Shown: positions 26,525 through 37,001, numbered from the stretch's first letter. The stretch is 64,000 nucleotides of DNA from Colwellia polaris (GCF_002104515.1 NZ_NBOE01000002.1:124001-188000), one strand, 5' to 3'. The notes: generated by a model not told the origin, from the letters alone. Numbers and translations are program-made.

Positions 26525-28057
26525 ATGTTTGAAGAAAAATCTATGACTGAAAAAAACATCATATTTATTTGTTGTATAGCTAAACCTTGGATTAAGGTTA
26601 TGGATAAATTGACTCTAAACGGTCTAACGCCTAGCTATATTGTTCATTGGCGTGATGAGAGCGAGTTATATCAGAATTCAAATTTCACAGACTGTTTTTT
26701 CCAAACGGTCGAAGATGCTTGGGCTGGTAAAGGGTTTCCAGCGGATACTCGCCCAACAGCATTAGATGAAGAACAATTAAAGTCGATAGCCTGGTATGAA
26801 TCGCAAGCTTTAATAATGATGAATAGATTAGACCCAACAGAAGTCAAAATGAATACAGCTTCTAGACAGTATTATTTTAGAGATCTTGTTGGTTATTGGC
26901 TTAGCATTATAAAAGAAAAAAATATTGAACTTGTGGTTTCTCCATCTATACCTCATCGAGTTTTTGATTATGCCTTATATGTAGCTTGTAAAATTGAATC
27001 ACTAGACTATTTATCATTTCAATTAACGCCATTTGGTTCAAATAGTGTAATGATATCCGATATTGAGGGCATGCCTAAAATTAATGCAGACTATGGAAGC
27101 GGCTTGTTAGTTCCTAGTGCCCCAGTACTAAGCCGGGTTAATAAAATATTAGAGGATTATCAAGTAGCTATTCCTGATTATATGAAGGCTCATGCCAAGA
27201 ATAATAAGTCTATTCTGAAACCTATCAAAAAAACTTATAGCTCCTTATATAGGAATATTAAAGAGCGTAACTTTTATAAGATTAAGCAACCAAATACATA
27301 TTGGCTAACAGATGGATATTTGCCATATGAAAAGCAGATGGGTTGGTTGGAATACATTTCTGTAAAGTTCAAACATGCTTTTAAGGTAAAGCAATTAGAA
27401 AAGTCTTATAGTAAAATTGTTACTAAAACGCTTGATAAATCTACGCCTTATGTATTTGTGGCATTGCATTATCAACCAGAAGAAACTACGTGCCCAACTG
27501 GTGGCTCGTATGCAGATCAAATCTTGATGATACAATTACTTAATGAGGTTTTACCCTCGAATGTGAATATTATTGTCAAGGAGCACAAATCACAATTTTA
27601 CAGAGACCAAGAAGGCTCTGCCGGAAGAAGTCAACTCTATTACAATAGAATTTCATCTATAGCTCAACGTATTTACTTCGACAGTGTGGATAGTGATCCT
27701 TTTGCTTTAATTGATGATGCATTAGCTACTGTAACAGTTAGTGGCACTATTGGTTGGGAAAGTGCTATTCGAGGCACCCCAACACTAAATTTTGGGAGAG
27801 CCTGGTACGAAGGTATGCCCAGAGTCTTTAGAATAAAAAGCAAACTCGATTTAGAGACTGTTTTCCCTAAATTATGTTTATTGAAAAATCAAAACCTGCA
27901 CGGTGAAATTTTACATTTTCATAAGTTACTTGAAGATAGTTTTATCAAGGCAACCCACTATAAATCATTTATAGGTAAAGGTGATGTTAGTATGGACGAG
28001 TCAGTTCAGAATTTAACAGATGGTTTATTATCACATACAAGTGACAAGATAACTTAA
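26525..28057 (+). CDS. KpsC/KpsS-like capsule biosynthesis protein, possible nonulosonate transferase
   Basis: About 511 aa from the ATG at 26525 (7 bp after wzx); another ATG at 26543 is possible, and the frame runs back to 26450 inside wzx. The C-terminal half has IVKEHKSQF and, at about residue 400, TVSGTIGWESAIRGTPTLNF followed by GRAWYEG, a hallmark of the capsule polysaccharide synthesis family (KpsS/KpsC, Kdo transferases). No other candidate for adding the eight- or nine-carbon sugar is in the locus, so a pseudaminic-acid transferase role is plausible. That is inference. Confidence 0.65.
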   Translation: MFEEKSMTEKNIIFICCIAKPWIKVMDKLTLNGLTPSYIVHWRDESELYQNSNFTDCFFQTVEDAWAGKGFPADTRPTALDEEQLKSIAWYESQALIMMNRLDPTEVKMNTASRQYYFRDLVGYWLSIIKEKNIELVVSPSIPHRVFDYALYVACKIESLDYLSFQLTPFGSNSVMISDIEGMPKINADYGSGLLVPSAPVLSRVNKILEDYQVAIPDYMKAHAKNNKSILKPIKKTYSSLYRNIKERNFYKIKQPNTYWLTDGYLPYEKQMGWLEYISVKFKHAFKVKQLEKSYSKIVTKTLDKSTPYVFVALHYQPEETTCPTGGSYADQILMIQLLNEVLPSNVNIIVKEHKSQFYRDQEGSAGRSQLYYNRISSIAQRIYFDSVDSDPFALIDDALATVTVSGTIGWESAIRGTPTLNFGRAWYEGMPRVFRIKSKLDLETVFPKLCLLKNQNLHGEILHFHKLLEDSFIKATHYKSFIGKGDVSMDESVQNLTDGLLSHTSDKIT

Positions 28058-28072
28058 TAGGGAATAGTAACA

Positions 28073-29035
28073 GTGGTAGAAAATACTTTAAGGTATATTT
28101 TAAATAATATAGCAGCGCCAATAATAAATGTGATTGCTTCCCCATTTATTGAAAAAAAATGGACAAAGGATTGCAAAAGCCTTCCTTTAACGCAAAAACA
28201 TAAAGAATTATACATTATCATTCATCAGCATACAGCGAGGAAGCTTTTTAAATTTCCTGACCTTGTCAATTGCAATGATTTTAATGATAAAATTCAATGG
28301 TTAAAACTATTTGATCAAGACGAAATACAAATTCAATGTTCAGATAAGTTAAAAGTGCGTGATTATATTGAGCAAAAAGTTGGTGTAAAGTATTTAGTCC
28401 CTATGTATCAATCAGTTGAGTCGTTTAAACAAATTGATTTTGAAAAATTGCCTGGCTCATTTGTAATGAAAACTAACCATGACTCAGGAACTGTTGTCCT
28501 AGTAAAAGATAAAAATAAATTCGATAAATTGAAATCAAAAAGAGGGCTCGAAGCATCTCTAAAAAGAAAATATGGCTGGAGTGTTGGAGAGTGGGCTTAC
28601 AGCTTTGTTCCAGCTAGAATCATTATTGAACACTATATTGAACCTGAAAGTGATACACCACCTGCCGATTACAAGTTCTATTGTGTTAATGGGGAAGTTA
28701 AGTTTTGCCATTATATATATGATCGAGGTAATAACTCTAAAGAACAATTACTGTCGTCAGATGGTATAGACTTAAAAACACCATTACATGGGAAATTTGA
28801 ATTAGGAACTGGCTTTATAAAGCCATCTAATTGGGCTGAGATGCTAGAAGTAGCTAAAAAACTATCCGCTGAGTTCAAATGTGTAAGAGTTGATCTTTTT
28901 TCAAGTCAAGATAATATTTATGTCGGTGAAATGACATTTTGGCCCATGGCCGGCACTTATAGAGGCAATGGTCAAAAGTTTTTTGGTAAGTTTTTAGATT
29001 TTGAGCGTGACACGTTCAAGCAGCCAGTATTGTAA
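28073..29035 (+). CDS. TupA-like ATP-grasp protein
   Basis: 320 aa, starting with GTG after AGGGAA. NDFNDKIQWLKLFDQDE, SDKLKVRDYIEQKVG, FVMKTNHDSGTVVLVKDK and VGEMTFWPMAGTYRG are the conserved blocks of the TupA-like ATP-grasp family, and the Glu of the last block is a likely Mg ligand. Family members (teichuronopeptide type) are thought to attach amino acids to uronic acids. Two uronic-acid pathways are encoded nearby (GalNAcA and GlcA/GalA), so amidation of a uronic acid in the repeat unit is a reasonable inference. The GTG start and the first ~30 residues are less certain. Confidence 0.75.
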   Translation: MVENTLRYILNNIAAPIINVIASPFIEKKWTKDCKSLPLTQKHKELYIIIHQHTARKLFKFPDLVNCNDFNDKIQWLKLFDQDEIQIQCSDKLKVRDYIEQKVGVKYLVPMYQSVESFKQIDFEKLPGSFVMKTNHDSGTVVLVKDKNKFDKLKSKRGLEASLKRKYGWSVGEWAYSFVPARIIIEHYIEPESDTPPADYKFYCVNGEVKFCHYIYDRGNNSKEQLLSSDGIDLKTPLHGKFELGTGFIKPSNWAEMLEVAKKLSAEFKCVRVDLFSSQDNIYVGEMTFWPMAGTYRGNGQKFFGKFLDFERDTFKQPVL

Positions 29036-29059
29036 GTCAATAGAATGCAGAGTGTTTAA

Positions 29060-30181
29060 GTGTATTTCAAAATTTGTTTTTTTTGCTTTTTTATTTTAGG
29101 CATTCTCGGTTTTTCCAACTTTGGTAGAGCACATATTATTAATGTATCTACAGCATTTGATTTGCTATTAGTTATATCTATATTAGTTTACAAGCCTAAA
29201 TTTGCAGATAAAAAAGCTTTATTTGGTTTTATTAGTTTTTTTTCTTATTTTATAATATCACTAATTATTGCAATAAGCCTAAAGGGAAGCCACTTATTAG
29301 ATTTTTTATTAGCTTATAAAGCAATTTTTTACTTTGCATTATTATTTTATTTTGAAAATAAAAAAATAGGAGGTAAACGAAGGTTTTATCAGCTTTATAA
29401 ATGGTTGGTTATATTTTTCTTTATAAAATATTCAATATCAATATTATTTAGCTTAAATGATCGACCTTTACTTTTTAGAGAAAATAATTTTGAACTAATG
29501 TTTTTAGCCTTGCTATTTTATTTAAGATGTATTTTATTCGAAAAAATTAAAGGTTTTGAAATACTTATTATTGTTGTGATTTTTTTAATATCAGGCTCAA
29601 AGTCTGCTATTCCAATATTACTTTTGATTTTAGGTAGTTTCTACTTGAAGGAGTTGACATGGAAGAAAACTATTACTTTTTCTGTGTTAGGTCTAGTTCT
29701 GCTCAGCTTTTTATCTTTCTTAATATTATCAAAGTATGGTCTGTCTGGCTTAGGTAAAATAGATCGGATAGCTTTTCTAAGAGTATTTCTTGTTGAAATG
29801 TTCAATAGTTCAACTCTTGAGATTTTATTTGGTCATATGAGACTAACCGCACTGTCAGAGTCATCATGTAATTCATTATATTTTTATCCTGGCCTTTTTA
29901 GTTTTAAAGATGATGGCAGTTGTTACTCTTTAATACTGCATTCATTTATTTTGCGATCTATTTTTGATCATGGCGTAATTGGTACAATATTAATATTTTA
30001 TTGTTGCTACTTTCTTCTAATGAGAGCTGGGTACTCAAAACGTGTTGCTTATACCTTTTTAGGGGTTATGTTTTTGAACTCGTTATCAGTATCCGCTTTT
30101 AATAGCGTGTTTTTTGCTCTTAGTATGATTATGTTTATTGGCTTTTCTCCAATAAAAAAAATGAATAGGAGGTGGGGTTGA
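29060..30181 (+). CDS. wzy: Wzy-like O-antigen/capsule polymerase
   Basis: 373 aa, GTG start, about 10-11 hydrophobic segments, very Phe/Leu/Ile-rich and markedly AT-rich. A long loop at about residues 255-290 (MRLTALSESSCNSLYFYPG) lies between late segments, as in Wzy proteins. No sequence motif proves it; topology and position next to wzx and wzz decide. Its stop overlaps the next start by one base (TGATG). Base composition here is lower in GC than the flanking metabolic genes, as usual for strain-specific antigen genes. Confidence 0.7.
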   Translation: MYFKICFFCFFILGILGFSNFGRAHIINVSTAFDLLLVISILVYKPKFADKKALFGFISFFSYFIISLIIAISLKGSHLLDFLLAYKAIFYFALLFYFENKKIGGKRRFYQLYKWLVIFFFIKYSISILFSLNDRPLLFRENNFELMFLALLFYLRCILFEKIKGFEILIIVVIFLISGSKSAIPILLLILGSFYLKELTWKKTITFSVLGLVLLSFLSFLILSKYGLSGLGKIDRIAFLRVFLVEMFNSSTLEILFGHMRLTALSESSCNSLYFYPGLFSFKDDGSCYSLILHSFILRSIFDHGVIGTILIFYCCYFLLMRAGYSKRVAYTFLGVMFLNSLSVSAFNSVFFALSMIMFIGFSPIKKMNRRWG

Positions 30182-32112
30182 TGAGTTTTAAATATAGATC
30201 AGATATTGATGGTTTGAGAGCAATAGCTGTTTTACTTGTTATTTTTTACCATGCAGGCTTTAAGGTTATAAGCGGCGGCTTTATTGGTGTTGATGTTTTT
30301 TTTGTTATATCTGGTTTTTTAATTACTTCAATTATACAAAAGGAAATATTGAATAAAGAGTTTAAACTCTTTAATTTTTATATAAAAAGAATAAGGCGCA
30401 TTCTACCTGCGTTTTATGTTGTTATTTTTACAACAATTTTTTGTGGTTTTTTTATTCTTTTACCGTCGGACTTTACTCTTCTAGCTAAAAGTTTCTTAGC
30501 GTCGAGTATTTTTATCGCTAATATGTATTTTTGGAAAGCAACAGGGGGGTATTTCAACTCCAATACTGATGAATTGCCATTGTTACATATTTGGTCTTTA
30601 TCATTAGAAGAACAATTTTATTTTATTTGGCCATTTTTCCTTATTTTAGTTCTAGGAGCGAAGTTTAAAAAAATTATCATTCCTCTTCTTAGCGTTGTGG
30701 TTATTCTTTTGTTTGCCTTTTCTGAGTGGGCCGCTATAACTAAGCCAAATGCAGCATATTACTTTCTTCCAACAAGAGCCGGCGAGCTCTTAATTGGTGG
30801 ATTGCTTGCAATATTGGTGTCTTCAGGAGTTAAATTAAAACAGTTTGTAGCACAATTGTGTTCTATTTTTGGAGTTGTTTTACTTGTTTACTCAGCTTTT
30901 ATTTTATCTAAATCGTCCGTTTTTCCAGGGATAAATTCTTTATTACCATGCTTAGGCGCTGTGCTAATTATTTTATCTGGCACTGAAAATAGTACATTTG
31001 TGGGCCGTATGTTGTCTACTAAGTTATTGGTTTTTATAGGCCTAATTTCATATCCAATGTATCTGTGGCATTGGCCAATAATAGCTTATTTGAACTATTT
31101 GAACTATGAACTTGATTATATTGTTGGGTCTTCAGTTATCTTGATTACAATTATTCTAGCTATATTCACATGGCATTTTATTGAAGGTACATTAAAAAAA
31201 ATAAAATTGAAAAATAGTACTGTTTTTATAAATATGTTTGCAATTCCTACACTAATTGTAATATGTATTGCATATATGATTGTTAATAACGATGGTTACG
31301 AAAATCGATTTTCAAGTAATAATAAATATTTAGATATTAAAAGTGCGTTGGTTATGCCAACAGTATCAGAAGGGTGGTGTTATCAAGCCGAACTTCCAAA
31401 AAATATTGATAAAGCCCTCAATTGTACTCTTGGTGTTAAAGAGGGGAAATCTAATGCTATTTTTGTTGGTGATTCACATGCAGGGCATTACCAATACTTA
31501 GTAAACTCAATTGGTCAAAAAACTGATCTTAAAATCAAAACTATGATTACATCTAATTGTTTTCCAAGTCTGTATACTAAGGATAGTTCAAATTTAGGCG
31601 GTAACCCTAAATTGTGTATGGCTTTTCGGTCGGAATTAAGTGAGTACTCTGCAAATGAAGATTTAAGTATTGTTTTTTTTGCTGCTAGGTGGGATGCCAA
31701 TTCGGAATGGCTATTTGAAACTAAAGAAGCATTAGATACATTAACTAACCGAGCTAAAAAAATAATTATTTTTCCACAGGTTCCGAATTATAAAAATAAT
31801 GTTTCGCAAGAATATCTTAGAGCAATGGCATTACCCATTTTTAATCGTAATTATATTAATAAAATCGATAATACTTATGCATCTGCAAATAAGAAAGTTA
31901 AAATTCTTGCCGATAAATATGAAAATGTAACTTTTGTCGATATCAAAAGCTTTACTGAAAAAGAAGAGTTACTCCCTTTATTTAATTTAGAAAATATACC
32001 TTATTACTTTGACGATAACCATTTGAATATGCAAGGTTCAGAAATGCTAACTAATGCGTTTATGGGAAGTACAGAAGGTCAAATGTTGATAGATTCGATC
32101 ATTAAAAAATGA
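30181..32112 (+). CDS. OafA-type O-acyltransferase with C-terminal SGNH domain
   Basis: About 643 aa from the ATG at 30181, which follows a strong AGGAGG site; the frame is open from 30172. Residues ~1-350 are an acyltransferase-3 membrane domain (RSDIDGLRAIAVLLVIFYHAG, then GVDVFFVISGFLIT and HIWSLSLEEQFYFIWP). The C-terminal part has the SGNH block FVGDSHAGHY and a DDNHLN motif giving the catalytic Asp-His. Such proteins O-acetylate surface sugars in the periplasm. Which sugar is modified is not visible. Confidence 0.9.
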   Translation: MSFKYRSDIDGLRAIAVLLVIFYHAGFKVISGGFIGVDVFFVISGFLITSIIQKEILNKEFKLFNFYIKRIRRILPAFYVVIFTTIFCGFFILLPSDFTLLAKSFLASSIFIANMYFWKATGGYFNSNTDELPLLHIWSLSLEEQFYFIWPFFLILVLGAKFKKIIIPLLSVVVILLFAFSEWAAITKPNAAYYFLPTRAGELLIGGLLAILVSSGVKLKQFVAQLCSIFGVVLLVYSAFILSKSSVFPGINSLLPCLGAVLIILSGTENSTFVGRMLSTKLLVFIGLISYPMYLWHWPIIAYLNYLNYELDYIVGSSVILITIILAIFTWHFIEGTLKKIKLKNSTVFINMFAIPTLIVICIAYMIVNNDGYENRFSSNNKYLDIKSALVMPTVSEGWCYQAELPKNIDKALNCTLGVKEGKSNAIFVGDSHAGHYQYLVNSIGQKTDLKIKTMITSNCFPSLYTKDSSNLGGNPKLCMAFRSELSEYSANEDLSIVFFAARWDANSEWLFETKEALDTLTNRAKKIIIFPQVPNYKNNVSQEYLRAMALPIFNRNYINKIDNTYASANKKVKILADKYENVTFVDIKSFTEKEELLPLFNLENIPYYFDDNHLNMQGSEMLTNAFMGSTEGQMLIDSIIKK

Positions 32113-32168
32113 TGGTAGTATATTTTTTATATTAATATGCGAAATAAAATAGATAGAGATATTAGATA

Positions 32169-32879
32169 ATGTTTACTTTTATAAAAGAGAAAATTGTTGA
32201 TGTAGAGCAGCTGCTTATGGATAACAAGAAGGCTAGTGTTATTTACTTAAATCCATCTACTTATAATTATTTTCGAAAAAATATGGAATTGATTAAAAAT
32301 GTAGATGGAGTAAGGTTTGATGGTTTATTTATGTCATCATTCCTTAAGCTTTTTGGAATTAAAGTTCCCAAACGTCAAAGTTTTGATATGACGTCTTTAG
32401 CTCCAAAGGTCTTCGACAAAGCCGAAGAAGAAGGGCTAAAGGTTTTCATTTGTGGTGGGACAGATGATGATGTCGATAAATTTTGTAAAATTATAAAAAA
32501 TAGATATCCGCATTTACAAATTATCGGTCAAAGAAATGGTTACTTTTCTGATGCTGAATTTGAAAGTGTCAAAGATGAAATTACATTAAATAGACCAGAT
32601 GTCGTAATTTTAGGGCTTGGCGGGCAGAAACAAGAAGTAATAGCATCAAAGTTAACTCCATATGTTGATGGATATATTTTCACATGTGGTGCTTTTATTT
32701 CACAAACGACCAAAAAAATAGATTTCTATCCTAAGTATATAAATAAGTTTAATTTACGCTGGGCTTATAGATTTGTTGTTGAACCAAGGACGATTAAGAG
32801 AGTTTTAATTAGTTATCCATTGTTCATTGTATATCTATTACTGGACTTTACAAAGTACAAAAATAAAGGAATAAAATGA
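32169..32879 (+). CDS. WecG/TagA/CpsF family glycosyltransferase (GT26)
   Basis: 236 aa. Core motifs: [41 protein letters not shown] and [15 protein letters not shown], with a conserved Arg-rich end ([14 protein letters not shown]). GT26 enzymes add a ManNAc-type sugar or a uronic acid to polyprenyl-linked GlcNAc at the cytoplasmic face. It would be the natural second step after WecA. Donor not predictable. Its stop overlaps the ugd ATG (ATGA). Confidence 0.88.
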   Translation: MFTFIKEKIVDVEQLLMDNKKASVIYLNPSTYNYFRKNMELIKNVDGVRFDGLFMSSFLKLFGIKVPKRQSFDMTSLAPKVFDKAEEEGLKVFICGGTDDDVDKFCKIIKNRYPHLQIIGQRNGYFSDAEFESVKDEITLNRPDVVILGLGGQKQEVIASKLTPYVDGYIFTCGAFISQTTKKIDFYPKYINKFNLRWAYRFVVEPRTIKRVLISYPLFIVYLLLDFTKYKNKGIK

Positions 32880-34042
32880 AAATAGCAATAGCCGGTACTG
32901 GCTACGTAGGCTTATCAAACGCAATGTTGTTAGCGCAGCACAATGAAGTGATTGCCGTTGATATAGTTAAGGAAAAAGTCGATTTATTAAATCAAAAAAA
33001 ATCACCAATTGTAGATGTTGAAATTGAAGATTTCTTAGCCAATAAAACTATCAACTTTAAAGCGACGCTTGATAAAAAGTTAGCCTATCGTGATGCTGAC
33101 TTTGTGATTATTGCCACGCCAACTGATTATGACGTAGCAACTAACTACTTTAATACATCGTCTGTTGAAGCGGTTATAAAAGATGTTTTAGCCGTTAACC
33201 CTGATGCAGTTATGATTATTAAATCAACTGTACCAGTAGGTTACACTGAAAATATTAAGCAAGAGCTTAACTGCGCAAATATCATGTTTTCACCCGAATT
33301 CTTGCGTGAAGGTAAAGCCTTACATGATAACCTTTATCCTTCTCGCATAATTGTTGGTGAACAAAGTGAACGTGCAAAGGTATTTGCTAACTTATTGGTA
33401 CAAGGTGCAGTAAAAGAAAATATTGACGTTTTATTTACTGACTCTACGGAAGCTGAAGCCGTTAAGCTGTTTTCAAATACTTATTTGGCTATGCGTGTAG
33501 CTTACTTTAACGAGTTAGACAGTTATGCTGAAGCCCATGGTTTAGATGCTAAGCATATTATTGAAGGTGTTGGTTTAGACCCGCGAATTGGTAATCATTA
33601 CAATAACCCTTCTTTTGGTTATGGTGGTTACTGTTTACCTAAAGATACTAAGCAGTTATTAGCCAACTACAATAACGTGCCTAACAATATTATTCGTGCA
33701 ATTGTTGATGCTAACACTACGCGTAAAGACTTTATCGCCGATTCTATTATTAGTAAAAAGCCTAAAGTCGTTGGGGTGTATCGCTTGATCATGAAAACTG
33801 GCTCCGATAATTTCAGAGCCTCTTCTATTCAAGGTATTATGAAGCGAATTAAAGCTAAAGGTATTGAAGTGGTAATTTATGAGCCGGTGCTTGAAGAGAA
33901 AGAGTTTTTTAACTCTACGGTATATAACGATCTAGAAGCTTTTAAGAAAATATCTGATGTTATTGTGTCAAATCGTATGGATATTGAATTAGCTGACGTA
34001 AAAGATAAAGTTTACACTCGAGATTTATTTGGCAGCGACTAA
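32876..34042 (+). CDS. ugd: UDP-glucose 6-dehydrogenase
   Basis: 388 aa. It oxidises UDP-glucose to UDP-glucuronate with [15 protein letters not shown] at the N-terminus binds [14 protein letters not shown] and the [16 protein letters not shown] segment are typical, and the catalytic Cys is residue 253 in [12 protein letters not shown]. This is the compact Ugd type, distinct from the TviB-type gene at 14.6 kb. The next gene is the UDP-GlcA epimerase. Confidence 0.95.
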   Translation: MKIAIAGTGYVGLSNAMLLAQHNEVIAVDIVKEKVDLLNQKKSPIVDVEIEDFLANKTINFKATLDKKLAYRDADFVIIATPTDYDVATNYFNTSSVEAVIKDVLAVNPDAVMIIKSTVPVGYTENIKQELNCANIMFSPEFLREGKALHDNLYPSRIIVGEQSERAKVFANLLVQGAVKENIDVLFTDSTEAEAVKLFSNTYLAMRVAYFNELDSYAEAHGLDAKHIIEGVGLDPRIGNHYNNPSFGYGGYCLPKDTKQLLANYNNVPNNIIRAIVDANTTRKDFIADSIISKKPKVVGVYRLIMKTGSDNFRASSIQGIMKRIKAKGIEVVIYEPVLEEKEFFNSTVYNDLEAFKKISDVIVSNRMDIELADVKDKVYTRDLFGSD

Positions 34043-34128
34043 CCTTGAAAAGTTTATGGTTTGTTATGTGATAGAACTTCGTTATCATATTTGGTAGAAA
34101 GTAGATTTAATAATTATATGGATTTTAA

Positions 34129-35163
34129 ATGAAATATTTAGTGACTGGTGCGGCAGGTTTTATTGGTTTTCATGTGTCAAAAAAACTATGTGAGCAAGGT
34201 CATGAGGTTGTTGGCATAGATAACCTTAACGACTATTACGATGTTAACCTTAAGCTAGCGCGCTTAGCTGAGTTAGATAAGTTTACATTAAATAATACTT
34301 CGGAAAATGCAGAATTATTTCGCTTTATAAAGCTAGACCTTACCGATCGCGAAAACATGGCGCAATTATTTGCCGAAGAGAAGTTTGATCGCGTAATTCA
34401 TTTAGCAGCTCAAGCGGGTGTTAGGTATTCAATTGAAAATCCGATGGCTTATGCTGACTCTAATTTAATTGGGCATTTAACTATTCTTGAAGGTTGTCGT
34501 AATAATAACGTTAAGCATTTAATTTATGCTTCTTCTAGCTCGGTTTATGGCTTAAATAATAAAACACCTTTTTCGACTAGTGACTCGGTTGATCATCCTG
34601 TTTCGTTATACGCAGCAACCAAAAAATCTAACGAGTTGATGGCGCATAGTTATTCTCATCTTTACGATATGCCAACCACAGGCTTACGATTTTTTACTGT
34701 GTATGGTTCATGGGGACGACCTGATATGGCGCCTTATATCTTTACTAAAAAGATTTTAGATGGTGAAACAATCGATATTAACAATAATGGTGATATGTGG
34801 CGTGATTTTACTCATGTAGATGACATTGTTGAAGGTGTTGTTCGTATTGCTGATGTTGTACCTGAAAGAGATTCAGCATGGAAAGTTGAAAGCGGCTCGC
34901 CAGCCTCAAGTTCAGCACCATACTCTATTTATAATATTGGCCACGGTTCGCCAATTAACCTGATGGGGTTTGTAAAGGCCATAGAAGATGAGCTAGGTAT
35001 TGAAGCTAAGAAAAACTTTCGCGAAATGCAGCCAGGCGATGTTTACCAAACCTATGCAGAAGTGAATGACTTATTTGAGGCTATTGATTACAAGTCAAAA
35101 GTTAGTGTTGAAAATGGCGTAGCTGAATTTGTGAAATGGTATAAAGCATTTTATAGAAAATAG
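34129..35163 (+). CDS. UDP-glucuronate 4-epimerase
   Basis: 344 aa extended SDR. TGAAGFIGFHVSKKL (NAD loop), the DNLNDYYDVNLKLARL block specific to UDP-GlcA 4-epimerases, HLAAQAGVRYSIENP, ASSSSVYG, YAATKKSNELMAHSYSHLY, and GRPDMAP. It converts UDP-GlcA to UDP-GalA. It stands 86 bp after ugd and is followed by a good terminator, so it likely closes the transcript of the polysaccharide core. It is a second uronic-acid supply besides GalNAcA. Confidence 0.93.
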   Translation: MKYLVTGAAGFIGFHVSKKLCEQGHEVVGIDNLNDYYDVNLKLARLAELDKFTLNNTSENAELFRFIKLDLTDRENMAQLFAEEKFDRVIHLAAQAGVRYSIENPMAYADSNLIGHLTILEGCRNNNVKHLIYASSSSVYGLNNKTPFSTSDSVDHPVSLYAATKKSNELMAHSYSHLYDMPTTGLRFFTVYGSWGRPDMAPYIFTKKILDGETIDINNNGDMWRDFTHVDDIVEGVVRIADVVPERDSAWKVESGSPASSSAPYSIYNIGHGSPINLMGFVKAIEDELGIEAKKNFREMQPGDVYQTYAEVNDLFEAIDYKSKVSVENGVAEFVKWYKAFYRK

Positions 35164-35508
35164 TTAATAGCTGTTGAAATGTAAAGCAAATAAAAAATGA
35201 TACTATTAAGTATCATTTTTTTGTTTAAAAGAACTAACCTTTCATTAATTTAAGTCGCTCTCTTTAAGGTGAACTATTGCTAAGTACCTATAAAATTAGT
35301 GCGAATTAAATATTTATAGCGCACGTTAATATAAAAAAAACTAGTAACAGGTTTCATATATCCATTGCTATTTGTTTTTTAATTTACTTTTGTTAACAGA
35401 GCTAGCAATATAATTTACACTTAGGTATTTGATAATCGATTTATGCACGTTACATTCGTTTATTATCAAAAAACAATTTGCTAATTTATTAAAATAGAGG
35501 TTTAGATA
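35164..35508. other. 345-bp intergenic region before rmlA
   Basis: It holds the terminator at 35192-35222, then AT-rich sequence without an ORF. A TATAAT lies at 35409-35414 with no well-spaced -35 (TTGTTA is only 13 bases upstream), so a promoter is likely but not placed with confidence. Confidence 0.4.
35192..35222 (+). terminator. Rho-independent terminator after UDP-GlcA epimerase gene
   Basis: Stem AATGATACT/AGTATCATT extended by A-T pairs, ATTA loop, then a run of T. It lies 28 bp past the stop. Confidence 0.88.
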
Positions 35509-36393
35509 GTGTATATGCATAAGGGAATAATACTAGCCGGCGGAAGTGGAACACGTCTTTACCCGCTAACAAAAGTTGTTAGTAAACAACTGATGCCTGT
35601 TTACGATAAACCTATGGTTTATTATCCGCTTGCAACGTTAATGCAGGCAGGCATTCAAGAAATTTTGATTATTTCAACACCCGAAGAAATTGATCGTTTT
35701 GAAGATCTTTTAGGTGATGGTGCAAATTTTGGTGTTTCCATTTCTTACAAAGTGCAACCTAGTCCTGATGGTTTAGCTCAAGCCTTTATTTTGGCAGAAG
35801 ATTTTTTGAACGGTGCTCCTGCTGCTTTAGTGTTAGGTGATAATATGTTCTATGGTCATGACTTAGTTAAATCACTTAAAGCGGCAAATGCACAACAAAG
35901 TGGTGGTACGGTATTTGGCTATCATGTGTCTAATCCTAAGTCATACGGTGTTGTAGAGTTTGATGATTCGGGTACAGCTATTTCTATTGAAGAGAAGCCT
36001 GTTGTACCTAAGTCAAACTATGCAGTACCTGGTTTGTATTTCTTTGATGAGCGTGTTGTTGACTTTGCTAAAAATGTTAAACCTTCAGCACGAGGAGAGT
36101 TAGAAATTACTGACGTTATTGATCAATATTTAAAAGCCGGTGAGTTAAAAGTAGAAATTATGGGTCGCGGTACGGCTTGGCTTGATACGGGTACGCATGA
36201 TGATTTACTTGCTGCAGCACAGTTTATTGCCACTATTGATAAGCGCCAAGGTTTAAAAGTTAATTGCCCTGAAGAAGTTGGTTATCGCAATGGTTGGTTG
36301 AGTGAAGCGAAGCTGCGTGAAATAGCACAACCTTTAATTAAAAGTGGTTACGGTGAGTATTTAATTAAGTTGATTGAAGAACGGGTTTTTTAA
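35509..36393 (+). CDS. rmlA: Glucose-1-phosphate thymidylyltransferase
   Basis: 294 aa (family about 292). First step of dTDP-L-rhamnose synthesis. The GTG start at 35509 gives [12 protein letters not shown], which mirrors the family N-terminus and has AGAGG 9 bases upstream; an ATG at 35515 is also possible. The nucleotide-binding [20 protein letters not shown] and [28 protein letters not shown] and [16 protein letters not shown] are clear. It should be followed by rmlC, but a GxxExxY gene lies between. Confidence 0.96.
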   Translation: MYMHKGIILAGGSGTRLYPLTKVVSKQLMPVYDKPMVYYPLATLMQAGIQEILIISTPEEIDRFEDLLGDGANFGVSISYKVQPSPDGLAQAFILAEDFLNGAPAALVLGDNMFYGHDLVKSLKAANAQQSGGTVFGYHVSNPKSYGVVEFDDSGTAISIEEKPVVPKSNYAVPGLYFFDERVVDFAKNVKPSARGELEITDVIDQYLKAGELKVEIMGRGTAWLDTGTHDDLLAAAQFIATIDKRQGLKVNCPEEVGYRNGWLSEAKLREIAQPLIKSGYGEYLIKLIEERVF

Positions 36394-36408
36394 AGGGCTT
36401 TTCTTTTT

Positions 36409-36445
36409 ACAGGGAGAAAAGAATGAGAAAATCAAGAGTTGACTT
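36409..36445 (+). repeat. Degenerate left end of the 106-bp palindromic repeat (family A)
   Basis: ACAGGGAG followed a few bases later by GAATGAGAA matches the left arm of the intact repeats at 41-42 kb. No right arm is seen before the GxxExxY gene, so it is probably a truncated relic. Confidence 0.55.
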
Positions 36446-36494
36446 ATAAAGGGATGATTTTTATTTAATATTTATAACTTAAAGGATTAAGTGT

Positions 36495-36869
36495 ATGGAA
36501 ATGGATTTTACGGGTAAAGTCATAGGTTGCGCTATTGAGGTACATAAGCAATTAGGTCCTGGACTATTAGAGTCAACTTATGAGAAATGTTTGATGTATG
36601 AGCTGTATTTGAATGGTATAACAGCACAATCTCAAGTTATTTTGCCTATATGTTATAAGAATATAGATATTGAAGCAGGTTATCGGCTAGATATACTGCT
36701 ACCAAACAAGCTAGTGATTGAGCTTAAATCAGTTGATAAAATTATTCCTGTGTATTCAGCACAATTGTTAACTTATATGAAGTTAACTGATATAGATAAA
36801 GGTTTACTGATTAATTTCAATGTTAAAAAGTTAGCGGATGGTGTGAGAAGATTTAATTTGTCTTTTTAA
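36495..36869 (+). CDS. GxxExxY protein, PD-(D/E)XK nuclease-like (copy 1)
   Basis: 124 aa. It has the family-naming GxxExxY motif (GLLESTY, residues ~23-29), then Asp66 (YRLDI), Glu76-x-Lys78 (IELK) and Gln90-x3-Tyr94 (AQLLTY). E, D, ExK and QxxxY are the layout of RecB-type PD-(D/E)XK nucleases. The biological role of the family is not known to me. It is wedged between rmlA and rmlC on the same strand, with degenerate palindromic repeats on both sides. By my count about 100 of 122 residues match copy 2 at 41373. AAAGGA 8 bases before supports this ATG, though the start shared with copy 2 is the ATG at 36501. Confidence 0.88.
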   Translation: MEMDFTGKVIGCAIEVHKQLGPGLLESTYEKCLMYELYLNGITAQSQVILPICYKNIDIEAGYRLDILLPNKLVIELKSVDKIIPVYSAQLLTYMKLTDIDKGLLINFNVKKLADGVRRFNLSF

Positions 36870-37001
36870 CGTTTAGGCACAGGTCATTCTTGCAAGTGGA
36901 GGATAGGAGGAACTTTGCTTTAATAGAAAGAGAGTTTGATGTTTGAAACATTACTTCTCTTTCGGTTCTTATTCATTTATCGCTGTTAGCTGTTTAGTTT
37001 T

